From: Sphingomonas sp. HMP9
GTDB taxonomy: Bacteria > Pseudomonadota > Alphaproteobacteria > Sphingomonadales > Sphingomonadaceae
Assembly: GCF_013374115.1 (NCBI RefSeq)
Contig: NZ_AP022673.1
Span: forward strand, 1,826,501-1,890,500
Reading direction: 5' to 3'
DNA length: 64,000 bases
Position numbers and translations under genes: made by a program. The notes below the pieces were generated by a model that was not told the origin of the DNA, searched no databases, and was given only the letters and a program-made list of their open reading frames with translations. Of the stretch, positions 30,031 to 39,326 are shown piece by piece (the stretch's first letter is position 1; every line of letters begins with the position of its first letter).

Positions 30031-30873
30031 ATGATCGAACTCGACCCCCAGCAAGCCGCCGCCCGCCAGTGGTTCGAATCGCTTCGCAACCGCATCTGCG
30101 CGGAATTCGAGGCGATCGAGCGCGAGGCGGGCTCCGATGCCGCGTTCGCCTATACGCCCTGGGACCGGATCGACCCGTCGGGCGGGCCTGGCGGCGGTGG
30201 CGTGATGGGCGTGATGAAGGGCCGCGTGTTCGAGAAGGTCGGCGTCAACGTCTCGACCGTCGGCGGCACGTTCGAGGGGGAGTTCGCAAAGTCCATCCAC
30301 GGCGCGGGCGAAGACCCCCGCTTCTTCGCAACCGGGATCAGCCTGGTCGCGCACATGGCCAACCCGCATGTGCCCGCGGTGCACATGAACTGCCGCTTCC
30401 TCAACACCACCAAGCGCTGGTTCGGTGGTGGCGGCGATCTCAATCCGCCGCTGCCGATCGAGGAGGATACGGCCGACTTCCATGCGACGATGAAGGCGGC
30501 GTGCGACGCGCATGATCCGACGCACTACGCGAGGTTCAAGGAGTGGGCGGAGACCTATTTCTACATCCCGCACCGCAAGGTCGGGCGCGGCGTGGGCGGG
30601 ATCTTCTTCGATCATCTCGACGGCGATTTCGAGACCAACTTCGCGTTCACGCGCGATGTCGGCGAGGCGTTTCTCGATGCCTATCCGCGGATCGTGCGGC
30701 GGCGGATGAACACGCCGTTCGATGCGGCCGACGAGGCGCGGATGCTCGAATGGCGCGGGCGCTATGCCGAATTCAACCTCGTCTATGATCGCGGCACGCT
30801 GTTCGGGCTGAAGACCGGCGGCAATATCGACGCGATCCTGATGAGCCTGCCGCCGCGCGCGACCTGGTCGTAG
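30031..30873 (+). CDS. hemF: Oxygen-dependent coproporphyrinogen III oxidase
   Basis: Decarboxylates coproporphyrinogen III to protoporphyrinogen IX with O2 in heme synthesis. The 280-residue protein carries GGPGGGGVMGVMKGRVFEK, HMNCRFLNT, WFGGGGDLNP and FDHLDGDFE, all typical of HemF. No good ribosome site precedes the ATG at 30031. The GNAT gene begins one base after its stop codon. Confidence 0.97.
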   Translation: MIELDPQQAAARQWFESLRNRICAEFEAIEREAGSDAAFAYTPWDRIDPSGGPGGGGVMGVMKGRVFEKVGVNVSTVGGTFEGEFAKSIHGAGEDPRFFATGISLVAHMANPHVPAVHMNCRFLNTTKRWFGGGGDLNPPLPIEEDTADFHATMKAACDAHDPTHYARFKEWAETYFYIPHRKVGRGVGGIFFDHLDGDFETNFAFTRDVGEAFLDAYPRIVRRRMNTPFDAADEARMLEWRGRYAEFNLVYDRGTLFGLKTGGNIDAILMSLPPRATWS

Positions 30874-30874
30874 G

Positions 30875-31468
30875 ATGGCGCTGATCCCGGTCGCGGGCGA
30901 CACGCTGGCGACGATCGTCACCACGCTGGAGATGCGGACGCGGCCGCCGCTCAGGCCGAGCCCGGGGTCGCGGCTGAGGCTGGTGCGGTGGGACCGCCCC
31001 GCGCTGGCGAAATACCGCGCGCTGTTCCGTCGGGTCGGCGGCCCGTGGCTGTGGTTTTCGCGGCTGGTGATGGCGGACGATGTGCTGGCGGCGATCGTCC
31101 ATGATCCGGGGATCGGGGTGTATGCGGTGCTCGATCCGACGGGGATCGAGGTCGGGATGCTCGAACTCGATTTCCGGCAGGCGGGTGCGTGCGAGATTTC
31201 GTATTTCGGGCTGATCCCGGAACTGGCGGGGCAAGGTCATGGGCGGTGGCTGATGGCGGAGGCTTGCGCGCGGGCCTGGGCGAAGGGGGTGACGCGGGTC
31301 TGGCTGCATACGTGTACGCTCGATCATCCCAGCGCGCTGGGCTTCTACCGCGCGCAGGGGTTCGTGGCGGTGAAGCGGACGATCGAGACGTTTCCCGATC
31401 CGCGCGCGTCGGGGGTGCTGCCGCCGGAGACCGCGCCGCAGATCCCGTATTTGGGGAAGCTGGGGTAG
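30875..31468 (+). CDS. GNAT family N-acetyltransferase
   Basis: A 197-residue acetyl-CoA-dependent transferase. The core motif A is IPELAGQGHGRWLMAEACARA, followed by RVWLHTCTLDHPSALGFYRAQGF. The substrate is unknown. It is almost certainly co-transcribed with hemF, which starts 1 base upstream of it. Confidence 0.88.
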   Translation: MALIPVAGDTLATIVTTLEMRTRPPLRPSPGSRLRLVRWDRPALAKYRALFRRVGGPWLWFSRLVMADDVLAAIVHDPGIGVYAVLDPTGIEVGMLELDFRQAGACEISYFGLIPELAGQGHGRWLMAEACARAWAKGVTRVWLHTCTLDHPSALGFYRAQGFVAVKRTIETFPDPRASGVLPPETAPQIPYLGKLG

Positions 31469-31555
31469 ACCTGAGACGGGTTTCCCCGCGAGCATAGAGC
31501 CAGCAGGCGCAACACGAAGCCCAGAGCCCCGACGTCGAAGAAGTCGCAACCGAAA

Positions 31556-31664
31556 CTCCCTCTCCCCTCTGGGGAGAGGGGCGGGGTGAGGGGCAGCCCC
31601 AAGCGGAAACGCTGGCAACAGCCCCAACCCCTCACCCCAACCCTCTCCCCAGAGGGGAGAGGGA
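31556..31664. repeat. Family D palindromic repeat
   Basis: Two local hairpins (CCCTCTCCCCTCTGGGGAGA and its partner CTCTCCCCAGAGGGGAGAGG) separated by about 60 bases that also pair in part. It lies between two converging genes; the rest of 31469-31751 shows nothing. Confidence 0.8.
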
Positions 31665-31751
31665 GCAGTTGGTGCGTGCCTTCCCCGCAGGCAGTGCAGA
31701 GCAACAAGCCTACGTGCTCGCAAACATTGGCGGCCCCCTGAGGCCCGCGCC

Positions 31752-32492
31752 CTACCGTGCCAGGCGGCGGTAGGCCGAGATCGCGATCAGCGCCATCGCG
31801 ATGCCGGCCGCCATCGCCGCCACGGCGGCGCCGGCGTCGACGATCGCCAGCGCGACTGGGTTGGCCTGGCCGCCTTCGCGCAGCGCGCGGTCGAGCATCA
31901 TGAACGGCGCGCCGACGAGCCAGCCGCTGATGTAGCTGAACGCCGCCAGCCCCATCAGCGGCAGCCCCGCGCCGCGGCTGAGCACGAAGCTGCGGCGGAT
32001 CGCACCAAGCGCGCCAAGCGGGGCTTCGGCGAACAGCGCCGGGCCGGTCAGCATCGTCCGGCCGAGGATGTAGAGACCGGGAATCGCGTACAGCAGCAGC
32101 CCCGCCCCCGCCGGCAGCGACACGATGATCATCGCCAGCAGGAAGCGTGGGAATATCCGCAGGCACCGCGTCAACGCCTGCCGCAGGTCGAGCTGGTCGC
32201 GGTCGAGATACAGCGCGTAGAATAGCGACGTGCCAAAGAAGCTCATCACATAGGCAAGCAGATACCAGCCGCCATGCGCCGCCGCCCAGCTCTGCACCGC
32301 GTCGGCCCAGACGATCGCTTGCGCCTCGTTATTGCCAGCCGCCGCATCGGGCATCGGCGGATCGGGCACGACCAGCGCTAGCGCGAAGGCGGGCAGGAAC
32401 AGGAACGGTGCGGCAATCCGCAGCAACAGGTCGCGGTCGCGCTTGAAGAGCGTCCAGGCGTCGGTGAGAACGGTCGCGAAATCGAGCTTCAT
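31752..32492 (-). CDS. Multi-pass membrane protein, hypothetical
   Basis: A 246-residue inner-membrane protein with about six hydrophobic helices (FLFLPAFALALVV, WYLLAYVMSFFGTSLFYALY, FLLAMIIVSLPAGAGLLLY, and others). The layout resembles DUF/YciC-type or glycerophosphodiester-phosphodiesterase membrane-domain proteins; no enzyme motif is visible. Its ATG overlaps the upstream stop codon (ATGA), so both are co-translated. Confidence 0.75.
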   Translation of the reverse strand: MKLDFATVLTDAWTLFKRDRDLLLRIAAPFLFLPAFALALVVPDPPMPDAAAGNNEAQAIVWADAVQSWAAAHGGWYLLAYVMSFFGTSLFYALYLDRDQLDLRQALTRCLRIFPRFLLAMIIVSLPAGAGLLLYAIPGLYILGRTMLTGPALFAEAPLGALGAIRRSFVLSRGAGLPLMGLAAFSYISGWLVGAPFMMLDRALREGGQANPVALAIVDAGAAVAAMAAGIAMALIAISAYRRLAR

Positions 32493-33337
32493 GGGACGGC
32501 GTGTTTCTCTCTGGTCGCGACATAGAGCTGCGCGGTGAAGACGGCGGCGAGTGCCGTGAAGGCGGTGGTGACGATCGAGCCGGCAACGCCGGCGAGGAAG
32601 GCGGCCGTCGCGGTGGAGCCTGCGCCCAGCACGAGGCGGAAGATGATACCCGTGACCGCTTGCGCGGCGCCGGTAGCGACCAGCAGCACGATGCCGAACA
32701 GGATCAGCACGCCGATGATCCGCCACGTCATGCCCTTCGTGAGCTGGATCGACCGACGGATCGCACCGACGCCGAGGCGTTCGTTGAGGATGACCGGATT
32801 GAGCAGCACCAGTCGCGCGCCGATCCAGAGCAGGACGAGCAGATAGGCCAGCCCGTAAAGCGCGGTGAAGCTGGCGGCACTGACGCTGGGCGGTGTCATC
32901 TGCGCGCTCGATCCGTTCGCCGCGGCGGCGAAGTCGAAGCCGGACTGGACCAGCACGACGATCGGCGGCACCGCAAGCAGGACCGCGACGATCGTCAACA
33001 GGACGGTAATGCCCAGCGCCGGGAGCACGCGCGCGCTGCCCTGGCGACGCGCGGATGCGGCGTCGACCGCAGGATCGGTCGCGATCGCGACGATGGCGAG
33101 TTGCGCCCAGACCAACGCGACGAGCGCGCCGATCGTCAGGACTGCGCCGACCAGCATCGAAAGGGGATTCGTGCGCGACGAGAATGCGACGAAACCATCG
33201 CGCACGACCGTCGGCAATAATATCCCGAGCACCGCGATCCGCGCGATCATGCCGGTGCGTCCGTTGAGCACCTCGACCGTACGATCCCAGACCGTTCCCA
33301 TCTTCACGCGTGCATTGACCATGCCCGTCGTCGCCAT
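32489..33337 (-). CDS. Multi-pass membrane protein, glycerophosphodiesterase membrane-domain-like
   Basis: A 282-residue protein with six or more helices ([69 protein letters not shown], and two more). The motif [20 protein letters not shown] with [21 protein letters not shown] is typical of the GDPD-membrane-domain family. The ATG at 33337 is preceded by GGTGGGAG. It is the upstream partner of the gene ending at 31752 and divergent from lipB. Confidence 0.75.
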   Translation of the reverse strand: MATTGMVNARVKMGTVWDRTVEVLNGRTGMIARIAVLGILLPTVVRDGFVAFSSRTNPLSMLVGAVLTIGALVALVWAQLAIVAIATDPAVDAASARRQGSARVLPALGITVLLTIVAVLLAVPPIVVLVQSGFDFAAAANGSSAQMTPPSVSAASFTALYGLAYLLVLLWIGARLVLLNPVILNERLGVGAIRRSIQLTKGMTWRIIGVLILFGIVLLVATGAAQAVTGIIFRLVLGAGSTATAAFLAGVAGSIVTTAFTALAAVFTAQLYVATREKHAVP

Positions 33338-33455
33338 GCCCGTGCTCCCACCATTCCCGTTCCTGCGCGAGGTAGCCCAAGCCCTCGCGCTTGACCACAT
33401 GGTTGCAACGCGCGCCGCAGTTGCATCTTCGGGTCCGGGTGCGCAATTGGGACCG

Positions 33456-34109
33456 GTGACCACCCCTCTCCTCTCCGATATCGAATGGCGGACCAGCGCC
33501 GGCCTCACCCCCTATGCGGATGCACTGGCCGAAATGGAGACGCGGGCAGCCGCGGTCGGCGCAGGCCAGGCGCGCGAGCTCTTGTGGATGCTCGAACACC
33601 CGCCGGTCTACACCGCGGGGACCAGCGCCGAGCCCGGCGACCTGATCGATGCACGCTTTCCCGTGATCCCGACGGGGCGTGGCGGAAAATACACCTATCA
33701 CGGGCCGGGGCAGCGGATCGGCTATGTCGTGCTCGACCTCACCAAGCGCGGGCGCGACGTGCGGTGCTACGTCCACGCGCTGGAATCCTGGGTGATCGCG
33801 GCGCTTGGCGCGCTTGGCGTCGAGGCGTTTGCGGTCGATGGGCGGGTCGGCATCTGGACGCTCGATCGGGGCCGCGAGGCGAAGATCGGCGCGATCGGCG
33901 TGCGCGTGAAGCGCTGGGTGACGCTGCATGGCTTCTCGGTCAACGTCGCCCCGGACCTGTCGCACTTCGGTGGCATCGTGCCGTGCGGCCTGCCCGATTA
34001 CGGGGTTACCAGCCTGCAATCGCTTGGCATTCGGGCCGACCTTGCAACTTTCGACGATGCCCTGGCGTTGACGACCGATGCTTTCCTTAAAACAGTTTCT
34101 TGTCCTTGA
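33456..34109 (+). CDS. lipB: Octanoyl-(acyl-carrier-protein):protein N-octanoyltransferase
   Basis: Transfers octanoate from ACP to lipoyl domains in the first step of lipoate synthesis. Length 217 residues. Motifs: [41 protein letters not shown], the Lys in [14 protein letters not shown], and the thioester Cys in [15 protein letters not shown]. The GTG at 33456 gives [12 protein letters not shown], the normal start; an upstream extension has no homologous look. Confidence 0.95.
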   Translation: MTTPLLSDIEWRTSAGLTPYADALAEMETRAAAVGAGQARELLWMLEHPPVYTAGTSAEPGDLIDARFPVIPTGRGGKYTYHGPGQRIGYVVLDLTKRGRDVRCYVHALESWVIAALGALGVEAFAVDGRVGIWTLDRGREAKIGAIGVRVKRWVTLHGFSVNVAPDLSHFGGIVPCGLPDYGVTSLQSLGIRADLATFDDALALTTDAFLKTVSCP

Positions 34110-34212
34110 GAAAACGAGGCTTGAGGGCAAAGCGTTATCGGATTAATGTCCACTACGATTTGGGTATTAAGGGCGAGCAGCCAGCCAAATCCTCTTTCTA
34201 GGGAGCTTCCAC

Positions 34213-34479
34213 ATGCGTGCACTCATTTCCAAGGTTCTGACCGGTTCGCTGATCGCCAGCGCAGCACTTGCCGTTTCGGCTTGCGGTCCGAAGACCGAGA
34301 CGACCACCGACAACACGATGGTCACCGACATGAACGCCACTGAAGGCATGGACACCATGACTGACAACATGACCGCAGTCGACGGTGCGTCGAACGGTGG
34401 CATGATGGCAAACGACACCATGATGGCGAACGACACGATGATGTCGAACGACACCATGATGACCAACAACGCAATGTAA
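34213..34479 (+). CDS. Small Met/Asn/Asp-rich repeat lipoprotein
   Basis: An 88-residue lipoprotein: signal peptide with lipobox (LAVSAC) and mature part of low complexity. It carries tandem NDTMM units (four in the last 35 residues) after an Asn/Thr/Met stretch. Translation start follows TAGGGAGCTTCC. Two hairpins follow the stop codon. Function is unknown; the Met-rich repeats could bind metal or simply form a flexible coat. Confidence 0.8.
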   Translation: MRALISKVLTGSLIASAALAVSACGPKTETTTDNTMVTDMNATEGMDTMTDNMTAVDGASNGGMMANDTMMANDTMMSNDTMMTNNAM

Positions 34480-34488
34480 TCCCTTGGC

Positions 34489-34512
34489 GATCGCCCGTTT
34501 AGGCGGGCGGTC
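34489..34512. other. Hairpin just after the lipoprotein stop codon
   Basis: A 9-bp stem GATCGCCCG / CGGGCGGTC with loop TTTAGG. There is no T-run after it; it may protect the mRNA 3' end. Confidence 0.5.
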
Positions 34513-34535
34513 TCCAACCGGACTTACGTGGTGTG

Positions 34536-34570
34536 AAGGGCCGCCCGGGCAACCGGGCGGCCCTTTCTCT
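34536..34570 (+). terminator. Rho-independent terminator after the small lipoprotein
   Basis: An 11-bp GC stem (GGGCCGCCCGG / CCGGGCGGCCC) with loop GCAA, then TTTCTCTT. The 304-base gap 34480-34783 otherwise holds only the promoter region for the next gene, including an AT-rich TTAAAAT at 34714-34720. Confidence 0.85.
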
Positions 34571-34783
34571 TGGTCGGGACGGAATGTGCGATCCTCGCCC
34601 GCCCGGGGACGATTGATCGGAGCGATTCCCCTGCGGCCGGACGTCGTTTCGGATGCGGCGAATCGAGTTCTGTGGCTTGGTGAAAACTCCGTGCTTGCGA
34701 TTGCGGGAAAAGGTTAAAATCGCTTGGGAGTTTCTGCGAAACGCTTTAGATTCGATCACTTGGAATGCCCCGGGGAGGTTGGA

Positions 34784-35494
34784 ATGAAGGTGTTGCGTAC
34801 CGCGCTCGCGCTTTGCGTAGCGTCGAGCGGGCTCGCTATGGCGCAGTCGGCGTCGGCGCAGTTCTTTTTGCAGTCGCGCGATTTCTCGGGCGCAGCGGTG
34901 ACCGGCGAGGAATCCGATCTCGGCCAGCCTCTGCCTGGCGCGACGTCGGCGGAAATGCGCGCGGCGTTGGTGTGGCACATGCGCGCGGCACTGAACGTCG
35001 CAGCATTGCAGTGCCAGTTCGAACCGACGCTTTTGACCGTGCCGAACTACAACTCGATCCTGGCGGACCACGGCGAGGAGCTGAAGGGGGCGTTCGATAC
35101 GCTGACCAAATACTTCGTTCGCGTGAACAAGGCGGCGGGCCCCAAGGCTGGCCAGACCGCGCTGGATCAGTTCGGCACGCGCACCTATTCGAGCTTCGCC
35201 ACCGTGGCGGCGCAATACGGCTTTTGCCAGACCGCCGGATCGATCGGGCGTGATGCGGTGTTCGCACCCCGCGGTCATTTCGCCGAGGTCGCCCTGGCCC
35301 GCTCACGCGAGTTGCGCAACAGCCTGATCCCGTGGGGCGAGCAGCGCTTCCCGCGGTATATCGGCCGCGAACGCTCGGCGCCCATGATGATCCGCCTCGA
35401 CCCGATCTGCTGGAACAAGAAGGGCGAATGGGTCGACAAGAAGTGTGGCGCGCAGAACTGGCCACCGGTCGGTCTGGGGATGGCGACGCGCTAA
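34784..35494 (+). CDS. Periplasmic protein of unknown function
   Basis: A 236-residue exported protein; the signal peptide ends at QSASAQFF. The mature region includes four Cys (FCQTAG, DPICWNKKG, DKKCGAQNW and QCQFEP), which may pair. It begins after GGGGAGG. I recognise no domain; homologous secreted proteins are common in sphingomonads (from memory). It converges on queE. Confidence 0.65.
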   Translation: MKVLRTALALCVASSGLAMAQSASAQFFLQSRDFSGAAVTGEESDLGQPLPGATSAEMRAALVWHMRAALNVAALQCQFEPTLLTVPNYNSILADHGEELKGAFDTLTKYFVRVNKAAGPKAGQTALDQFGTRTYSSFATVAAQYGFCQTAGSIGRDAVFAPRGHFAEVALARSRELRNSLIPWGEQRFPRYIGRERSAPMMIRLDPICWNKKGEWVDKKCGAQNWPPVGLGMATR

Positions 35495-35564
35495 GTTTGC
35501 CGCTTGAGGGTCGGGTGATCCGAGGGTGCGGGTGCACCCTCGCCCTTCGCACCCGGCACGTCGG

Positions 35565-36197
35565 TTAGCGCAGGCCGAGCAGCTTGTGCGTCTGGAGCGA
35601 CAGCCGCCACTGGGGGCGTTCCATGACCAGATCCACGCACGCCTCGCGGTTGGCGTCGGCGCGTGGATCGTCGAGCGGCTGAAGCAGGAAGTGCGCGAAG
35701 TCCCACGTCTCGACCTCGTGGATATCACTGCCCGGCTGCGGCCAGACCAGCTTCAGTTCGTGTCCGGTGCGCTGGACGACGACGCTGCCCGCCTTGGGGC
35801 TAATGCAGATCCAGTCGATACCGGGGTGCGCGGGAATCGTGCCGTTGCTCTCCATCGCGATCCGGAAGCCCTCGGCGTGCAGCGCATCGACGATCGCGTC
35901 GTCGATCTGCAGCATGGGCTCGCCACCGGTCAGGACGACGAACCGGTCGCGGAGGCCCTCGCCCCAGAAGCCCGCAACCGCCGCCGCCAGCGCCTGCGCA
36001 TCGGCGAACTTGCCGCCGCCGAGCCCATCGGTGCCGACGAATTCGGTATCGCAGAACCTGCACACAGCGGTTGCACGATCCTGTTCGCGGCCCGACCACA
36101 GGTTGCAACCGGCGAACCGCACGAACACCGCGCGGCGACCGGCGTTCACGCCTTCACCCTGCAACGTGAGGAACATTTCCTTGACGGCGTAGCTCAT
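35565..36197 (-). CDS. queE: 7-carboxy-7-deazaguanine synthase
   Basis: Radical SAM enzyme of queuosine/preQ0 synthesis; converts carboxy-tetrahydropterin to CDG. Length 210 residues. The cluster Cys are in CNLWSGREQDRATAVCRFC, the extended spacing of the Gram-negative clade. Other motifs: EMFLTLQGEG and VLTGGEPMLQ. It is three bases downstream of queC and makes the substrate for QueC. Confidence 0.96.
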   Translation of the reverse strand: MSYAVKEMFLTLQGEGVNAGRRAVFVRFAGCNLWSGREQDRATAVCRFCDTEFVGTDGLGGGKFADAQALAAAVAGFWGEGLRDRFVVLTGGEPMLQIDDAIVDALHAEGFRIAMESNGTIPAHPGIDWICISPKAGSVVVQRTGHELKLVWPQPGSDIHEVETWDFAHFLLQPLDDPRADANREACVDLVMERPQWRLSLQTHKLLGLR

Positions 36198-36200
36198 CGA

Positions 36201-36917
36201 TCAGGCCGGCCCGGATCCGGGACGCACCGCGTAGACGGTCGGATCGGCGATCCCGGCGTCCTCGAATCCCTTGGATCGCAGGCGGCAACTGTCGCACAGG
36301 CCGCAATGCGCACCGGCGGGCGTCGGATCGTAGCACGACCAGCTAAGCCCGAGATCGAGCCCGAGACGCGTGCCTTCGCGGACGATATCCGCCTTGGTCA
36401 TCATCTGGAGCGGCGCCTGGATACGGAACGGCTCGCCTTCGACGCCAGCCTTGGTGGCGAGTTCGGCCAAGCCTTCGAACGCGGCGATGAACTCCGGGCG
36501 GCAATCGGGATAGCCGGAATAATCGAGAGCGTTGACGCCGATATAGATGTCGCGTGCGCCCGCGGCCTCGGCCCAGCCGAGTGCGAGGCTGAGGAAGATC
36601 GTGTTGCGCGCGGGCACATAGGTGACGGGAATACCGCCGCCGTCCTCGGTCCCTGCGCCGTCCTTCGGCACGTCGATGTCGGCGGTCAGCGCGGAGCCGC
36701 CGAACGCAGACAGGTCCATTGGCAGGACGATATGGCGTTCGACACCGAGCGCGGCGGCGACGCGGCGCGCGGCATCGAGTTCGATCCGGTGGCGCTGATT
36801 ATAGTCGAACGACAGCGCGAGCACGCGCTGGCCGGCTTCACGCGCAAGTGCGGCGGATACCATCGAGTCGAGCCCGCCCGAGACGAGGGCGACCGCAAAG
36901 GGAGCAGGGGATGTCAT
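36201..36917 (-). CDS. queC: 7-cyano-7-deazaguanine synthase
   Basis: ATP-dependent conversion of CDG to preQ0. Length 238 residues. The ATP-PPase P-loop is LVSGGLDS; the zinc site is [17 protein letters not shown]. No queD or queF is in the window. The start lies about 30 bases after a terminator-like hairpin on the same strand. Confidence 0.97.
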   Translation of the reverse strand: MTSPAPFAVALVSGGLDSMVSAALAREAGQRVLALSFDYNQRHRIELDAARRVAAALGVERHIVLPMDLSAFGGSALTADIDVPKDGAGTEDGGGIPVTYVPARNTIFLSLALGWAEAAGARDIYIGVNALDYSGYPDCRPEFIAAFEGLAELATKAGVEGEPFRIQAPLQMMTKADIVREGTRLGLDLGLSWSCYDPTPAGAHCGLCDSCRLRSKGFEDAGIADPTVYAVRPGSGPA

Positions 36918-36944
36918 GATGCGTGTTCGCTAGGCCAGCGCGCG

Positions 36945-36976
36945 CAAAAAAGAAAGGGCCGCCCGGTGGAGCGGCC
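36945..36976 (-). terminator. Terminator-like hairpin upstream of queC
   Basis: On the minus strand: GGGGCCGCTCC ... GGGCGGCCC followed by TTTCTTTTTT. It lies 28 bases before the queC ATG. It may end transcription coming from hslO, or act as an attenuator of queCE. Confidence 0.7.
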
Positions 36977-37079
36977 CCAAGTTTGGCGCGGACGTGCGCC
37001 ACAAGGGAGAAAACGTGCTGAATAAGAGCACCGGATCAGGGGTAATGCCGAGACGTGAAAACGACGTTAACGGGCACGT

Positions 37080-37212
37080 CCCCTCTCCCCTCAGGGAGAG
37101 GAAGGGAGGAGCCGTAGGCGACGGAAGGGTGAGGGCACGTTTGGGCCACACCCGTGCCCTCACCCTCCCACGCTTCGCGCGGGCCCCTCCCTCTCCCCTT
37201 CAGGGAGAGGGG
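37080..37212. repeat. Family D palindromic repeat abutting the hslO stop codon
   Basis: CCCTCTCCCCTCAGGGAGAG at the left and CCTCTCCCCTTCAGGGAGAG in mirror at the right. The right edge touches the hslO stop codon at 37213. The gap 36918-37212 otherwise has the hairpin at 36945 and no gene. Confidence 0.8.
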
Positions 37213-38118
37213 TTAGGCCTCGACCGGTACTGGGAATTTCTTCGCGCAGAACGCGCAGTCGACGATGATGAAGCCGGTCTCGTCCGCCATCGACTGGCGT
37301 TCCTCCAGCGGGAATTTCGAGATCACGCCCTTGATGTACTCCGGATCGCAGCGGCAGCCACGCGTGATGGGGATATCCGCGAGGATGCGGACGTCCTGCT
37401 CCTCGTTGAACAGCCGCCACACCAGCGTCTCCAGCGGAAGCGCGGCGTCGGTCAGCTCGTCCGCCCCGATCGTGCTGCCGAGCGTGGCGACATGCTCCCA
37501 TTCGGGATGGTCGAGCTTGGTATGCAGCCGCTCGCGCCCGTCCTCGCCCTCGGGAAGGTGCTGGAGGAACAGGCCACCCGCGACGCAGCGGCCGTCGGGG
37601 CCCTTGGCCATGCCGGTGCGGACCATCGTCGGGATCTGCTCGGACTGGGTGAAATAGCTCTGCGCGGCCTGCGACAGCGTGTCGCCGTCGAGCGGGACGA
37701 TGCCCTGATAGCGCTCGTTGCTGCTCGCCATGTCGAAGGTGATGGCGAGATAGCCCGCGCCGAACAGCGCGAACAGCGACGGTTCGGCAGGCGCTTCGGC
37801 GAGCTTGTCCGCGTCATATTCGATGTAGCCGCGGACTTCGCCGCCGCGGTAATCGCAGACCAGCAGCTGGACGACTCCATTGTCGGTGCGCGTCTGCATC
37901 GTCAGCTGGCCGCTGGCGTCCTTCAGCGTCGCGCCGATCAGCGCGGCGAGCGTCAGCGCCTCGGCGAGCAGCTTCTCGATCGCAGGCGGATAGGCGTGCG
38001 CGGCGAGCACCTCGTCGAGTGCGGTGCCGAGCCGGACGATCCGGCCGCGGGCGCTGCGCGCAGGGATCGCAAAGGCCAGCGCGCGGTCGAGATCGGTCAT
38101 GTTGGGGTCGTTCACCAT
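37213..38118 (-). CDS. hslO: Hsp33 redox-regulated chaperone
   Basis: A cytoplasmic holdase chaperone activated by oxidation. Length 301 residues. The C-terminal zinc redox switch is intact: CxC in GCRCDPEY and CxxC in DCAFCAKKF. N-domain motifs include EALTLAALIGATLKD. The ATG at 38118 follows GAAGGAACG; a second ATG at 38100 (MTDLDRAL) is also reasonable. Confidence 0.95.
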   Translation of the reverse strand: MVNDPNMTDLDRALAFAIPARSARGRIVRLGTALDEVLAAHAYPPAIEKLLAEALTLAALIGATLKDASGQLTMQTRTDNGVVQLLVCDYRGGEVRGYIEYDADKLAEAPAEPSLFALFGAGYLAITFDMASSNERYQGIVPLDGDTLSQAAQSYFTQSEQIPTMVRTGMAKGPDGRCVAGGLFLQHLPEGEDGRERLHTKLDHPEWEHVATLGSTIGADELTDAALPLETLVWRLFNEEQDVRILADIPITRGCRCDPEYIKGVISKFPLEERQSMADETGFIIVDCAFCAKKFPVPVEA

Positions 38119-38144
38119 CGTTCCTTCGTCATTCCCCATCGCGT

Positions 38145-38240
38145 CGTCATCCCCGCGCAGGCGGGGGATCCAGAGCGGCAAACGCTCACGGTCTCAACGC
38201 CGGCTCGGAGGTTATGGGTTCCCGCCTCCGCGGGAATGAC
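38145..38240. repeat. Family C-related palindromic repeat
   Basis: GTCATCCCCGCGCAGGCGGG and CCCGCCTCCGCGGGAATGAC, a GC-richer variant of the GTCATCC family. It lies between argF and hslO. Confidence 0.75.
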
Positions 38241-38266
38241 GGAAATGGGGGCGCGCGGGCGTCCGA

Positions 38267-39187
38267 TCAACCAATCTGCCCGAAGCACCAGCGCAGCACC
38301 GATTTCTGTGCGTGGAGACGGTTCTCCGCCTCCTGCCAGATCAGTGACTGCGGGCCGTCGATCACCTCGGGCGTGACCTCCTCGCCTCGGTGCGCGGGCA
38401 GGCAATGGAGAAACTTCGCATCGGGCGTGGCCATCGCCATCAGCGCGGCGTCGACCTGATACGGCGTCAGTGCCGCCAGCTTGGTCTCGGCGTGCGCCTG
38501 CCCCATCGAGATCCAGGTATCGGTGACGACGATATCCGCGCCCTCGACCGCCTCGCGCGGATCGGAGACGACGCGCGCCCTGCCCGACGCGCGAACGATC
38601 GCCTCTTCCGCCGGCTGAAACCCCTGCGGGCACGCGGCGACGACGTCGAACTGCATCAGCCCGGCGGCCTCGACGATCGAGGCGAGCACGTTGTTGCCGT
38701 CACCAAGCCACGCGACCTTGAGGCCAGGCAGCGTCTTGCCGCTCTCGATGATCGTCAGCAGGTCGGCCATGATCTGGCACGGGTGCGACGCGTCGGTCAG
38801 GCCGTTGATGACGGGGACGCTGGCGTAATGCGCCATCTCCTCGATCTTGGCGTGATCGTCGGTGCGGATCATGATCGCGTCGACATAGCCCGACAGGATG
38901 CGCGCGGTGTCGGCGATGGACTCACCGCGCCCGAGCTGCATCGAGCCGCCGTCGGACACGATCGACGTGCCGCCGAGCTGACGGATCGCCATGTCGAACG
39001 AAAAGCGCGTCCGGGTGGAGCTCTTCTCGAAAACCATCGCGAGGGTGTGGCCGGCGAGCGGCGCGTCGGCATCGGCGCGGCCCTTGGGAAAGCCGGCGCG
39101 GGCGGCCTTGCGATCGAGTGCGTCGGCCAGCATCGCGGCGATGCCGTCGGCGCCGGCGTCGGTTAGATTCAGGAAATGGCGGGTCAT
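38267..39187 (-). CDS. argF: Ornithine carbamoyltransferase
   Basis: Makes citrulline from ornithine and carbamoyl phosphate. Length 306 residues. Motifs: carbamoyl-phosphate site [18 protein letters not shown], and the ornithine site [13 protein letters not shown]. The ATG at 39187 follows GGGGAGGATAAT. That site lies in the end of a family D repeat and can pair in an 8-bp hairpin with the preceding CCTCCCCG. It is downstream of argD on the same strand. Confidence 0.97.
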   Translation of the reverse strand: MTRHFLNLTDAGADGIAAMLADALDRKAARAGFPKGRADADAPLAGHTLAMVFEKSSTRTRFSFDMAIRQLGGTSIVSDGGSMQLGRGESIADTARILSGYVDAIMIRTDDHAKIEEMAHYASVPVINGLTDASHPCQIMADLLTIIESGKTLPGLKVAWLGDGNNVLASIVEAAGLMQFDVVAACPQGFQPAEEAIVRASGRARVVSDPREAVEGADIVVTDTWISMGQAHAETKLAALTPYQVDAALMAMATPDAKFLHCLPAHRGEEVTPEVIDGPQSLIWQEAENRLHAQKSVLRWCFGQIG

Positions 39188-39190
39188 ATT

Positions 39191-39323
39191 ATCCTCCCCG
39201 GCACGGGGAGGGGGACCGTTCGCATGGCGAATGGTGGAGGGGGTCCTCCACGAACGCAACACGTCGGGGCGATCCCCCTCCACCATGCTTCGCATGGTCG
39301 CCCTCCCCATACCGGGGAGGATC
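39191..39323. repeat. Family D-type palindromic repeat carrying the argF ribosome-binding site
   Basis: TCCTCCCCGGCACGGGGAGG and, in mirror, CCTCCCCATACCGGGGAGGA; the inner parts also pair (CCATTCGCCATGCG-type). It fills the whole argD-argF gap. The argF Shine-Dalgarno is its terminal GGGGAGGA. Confidence 0.85.
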
Positions 39324-39326
39324 AGT

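Noticed and set aside
31752..34130. Single 792-codon minus-strand frame
   Set aside because: It is chance read-through; only the end from 32492 encodes a natural membrane protein, and the rest is antisense to lipB or out of frame to the 32489-33337 gene.
36994..37130. Small plus-strand frame starting GTG after GGGAGAAAAC near 37015
   Set aside because: It soon runs into a family D repeat and has no coding look beyond 20 codons.
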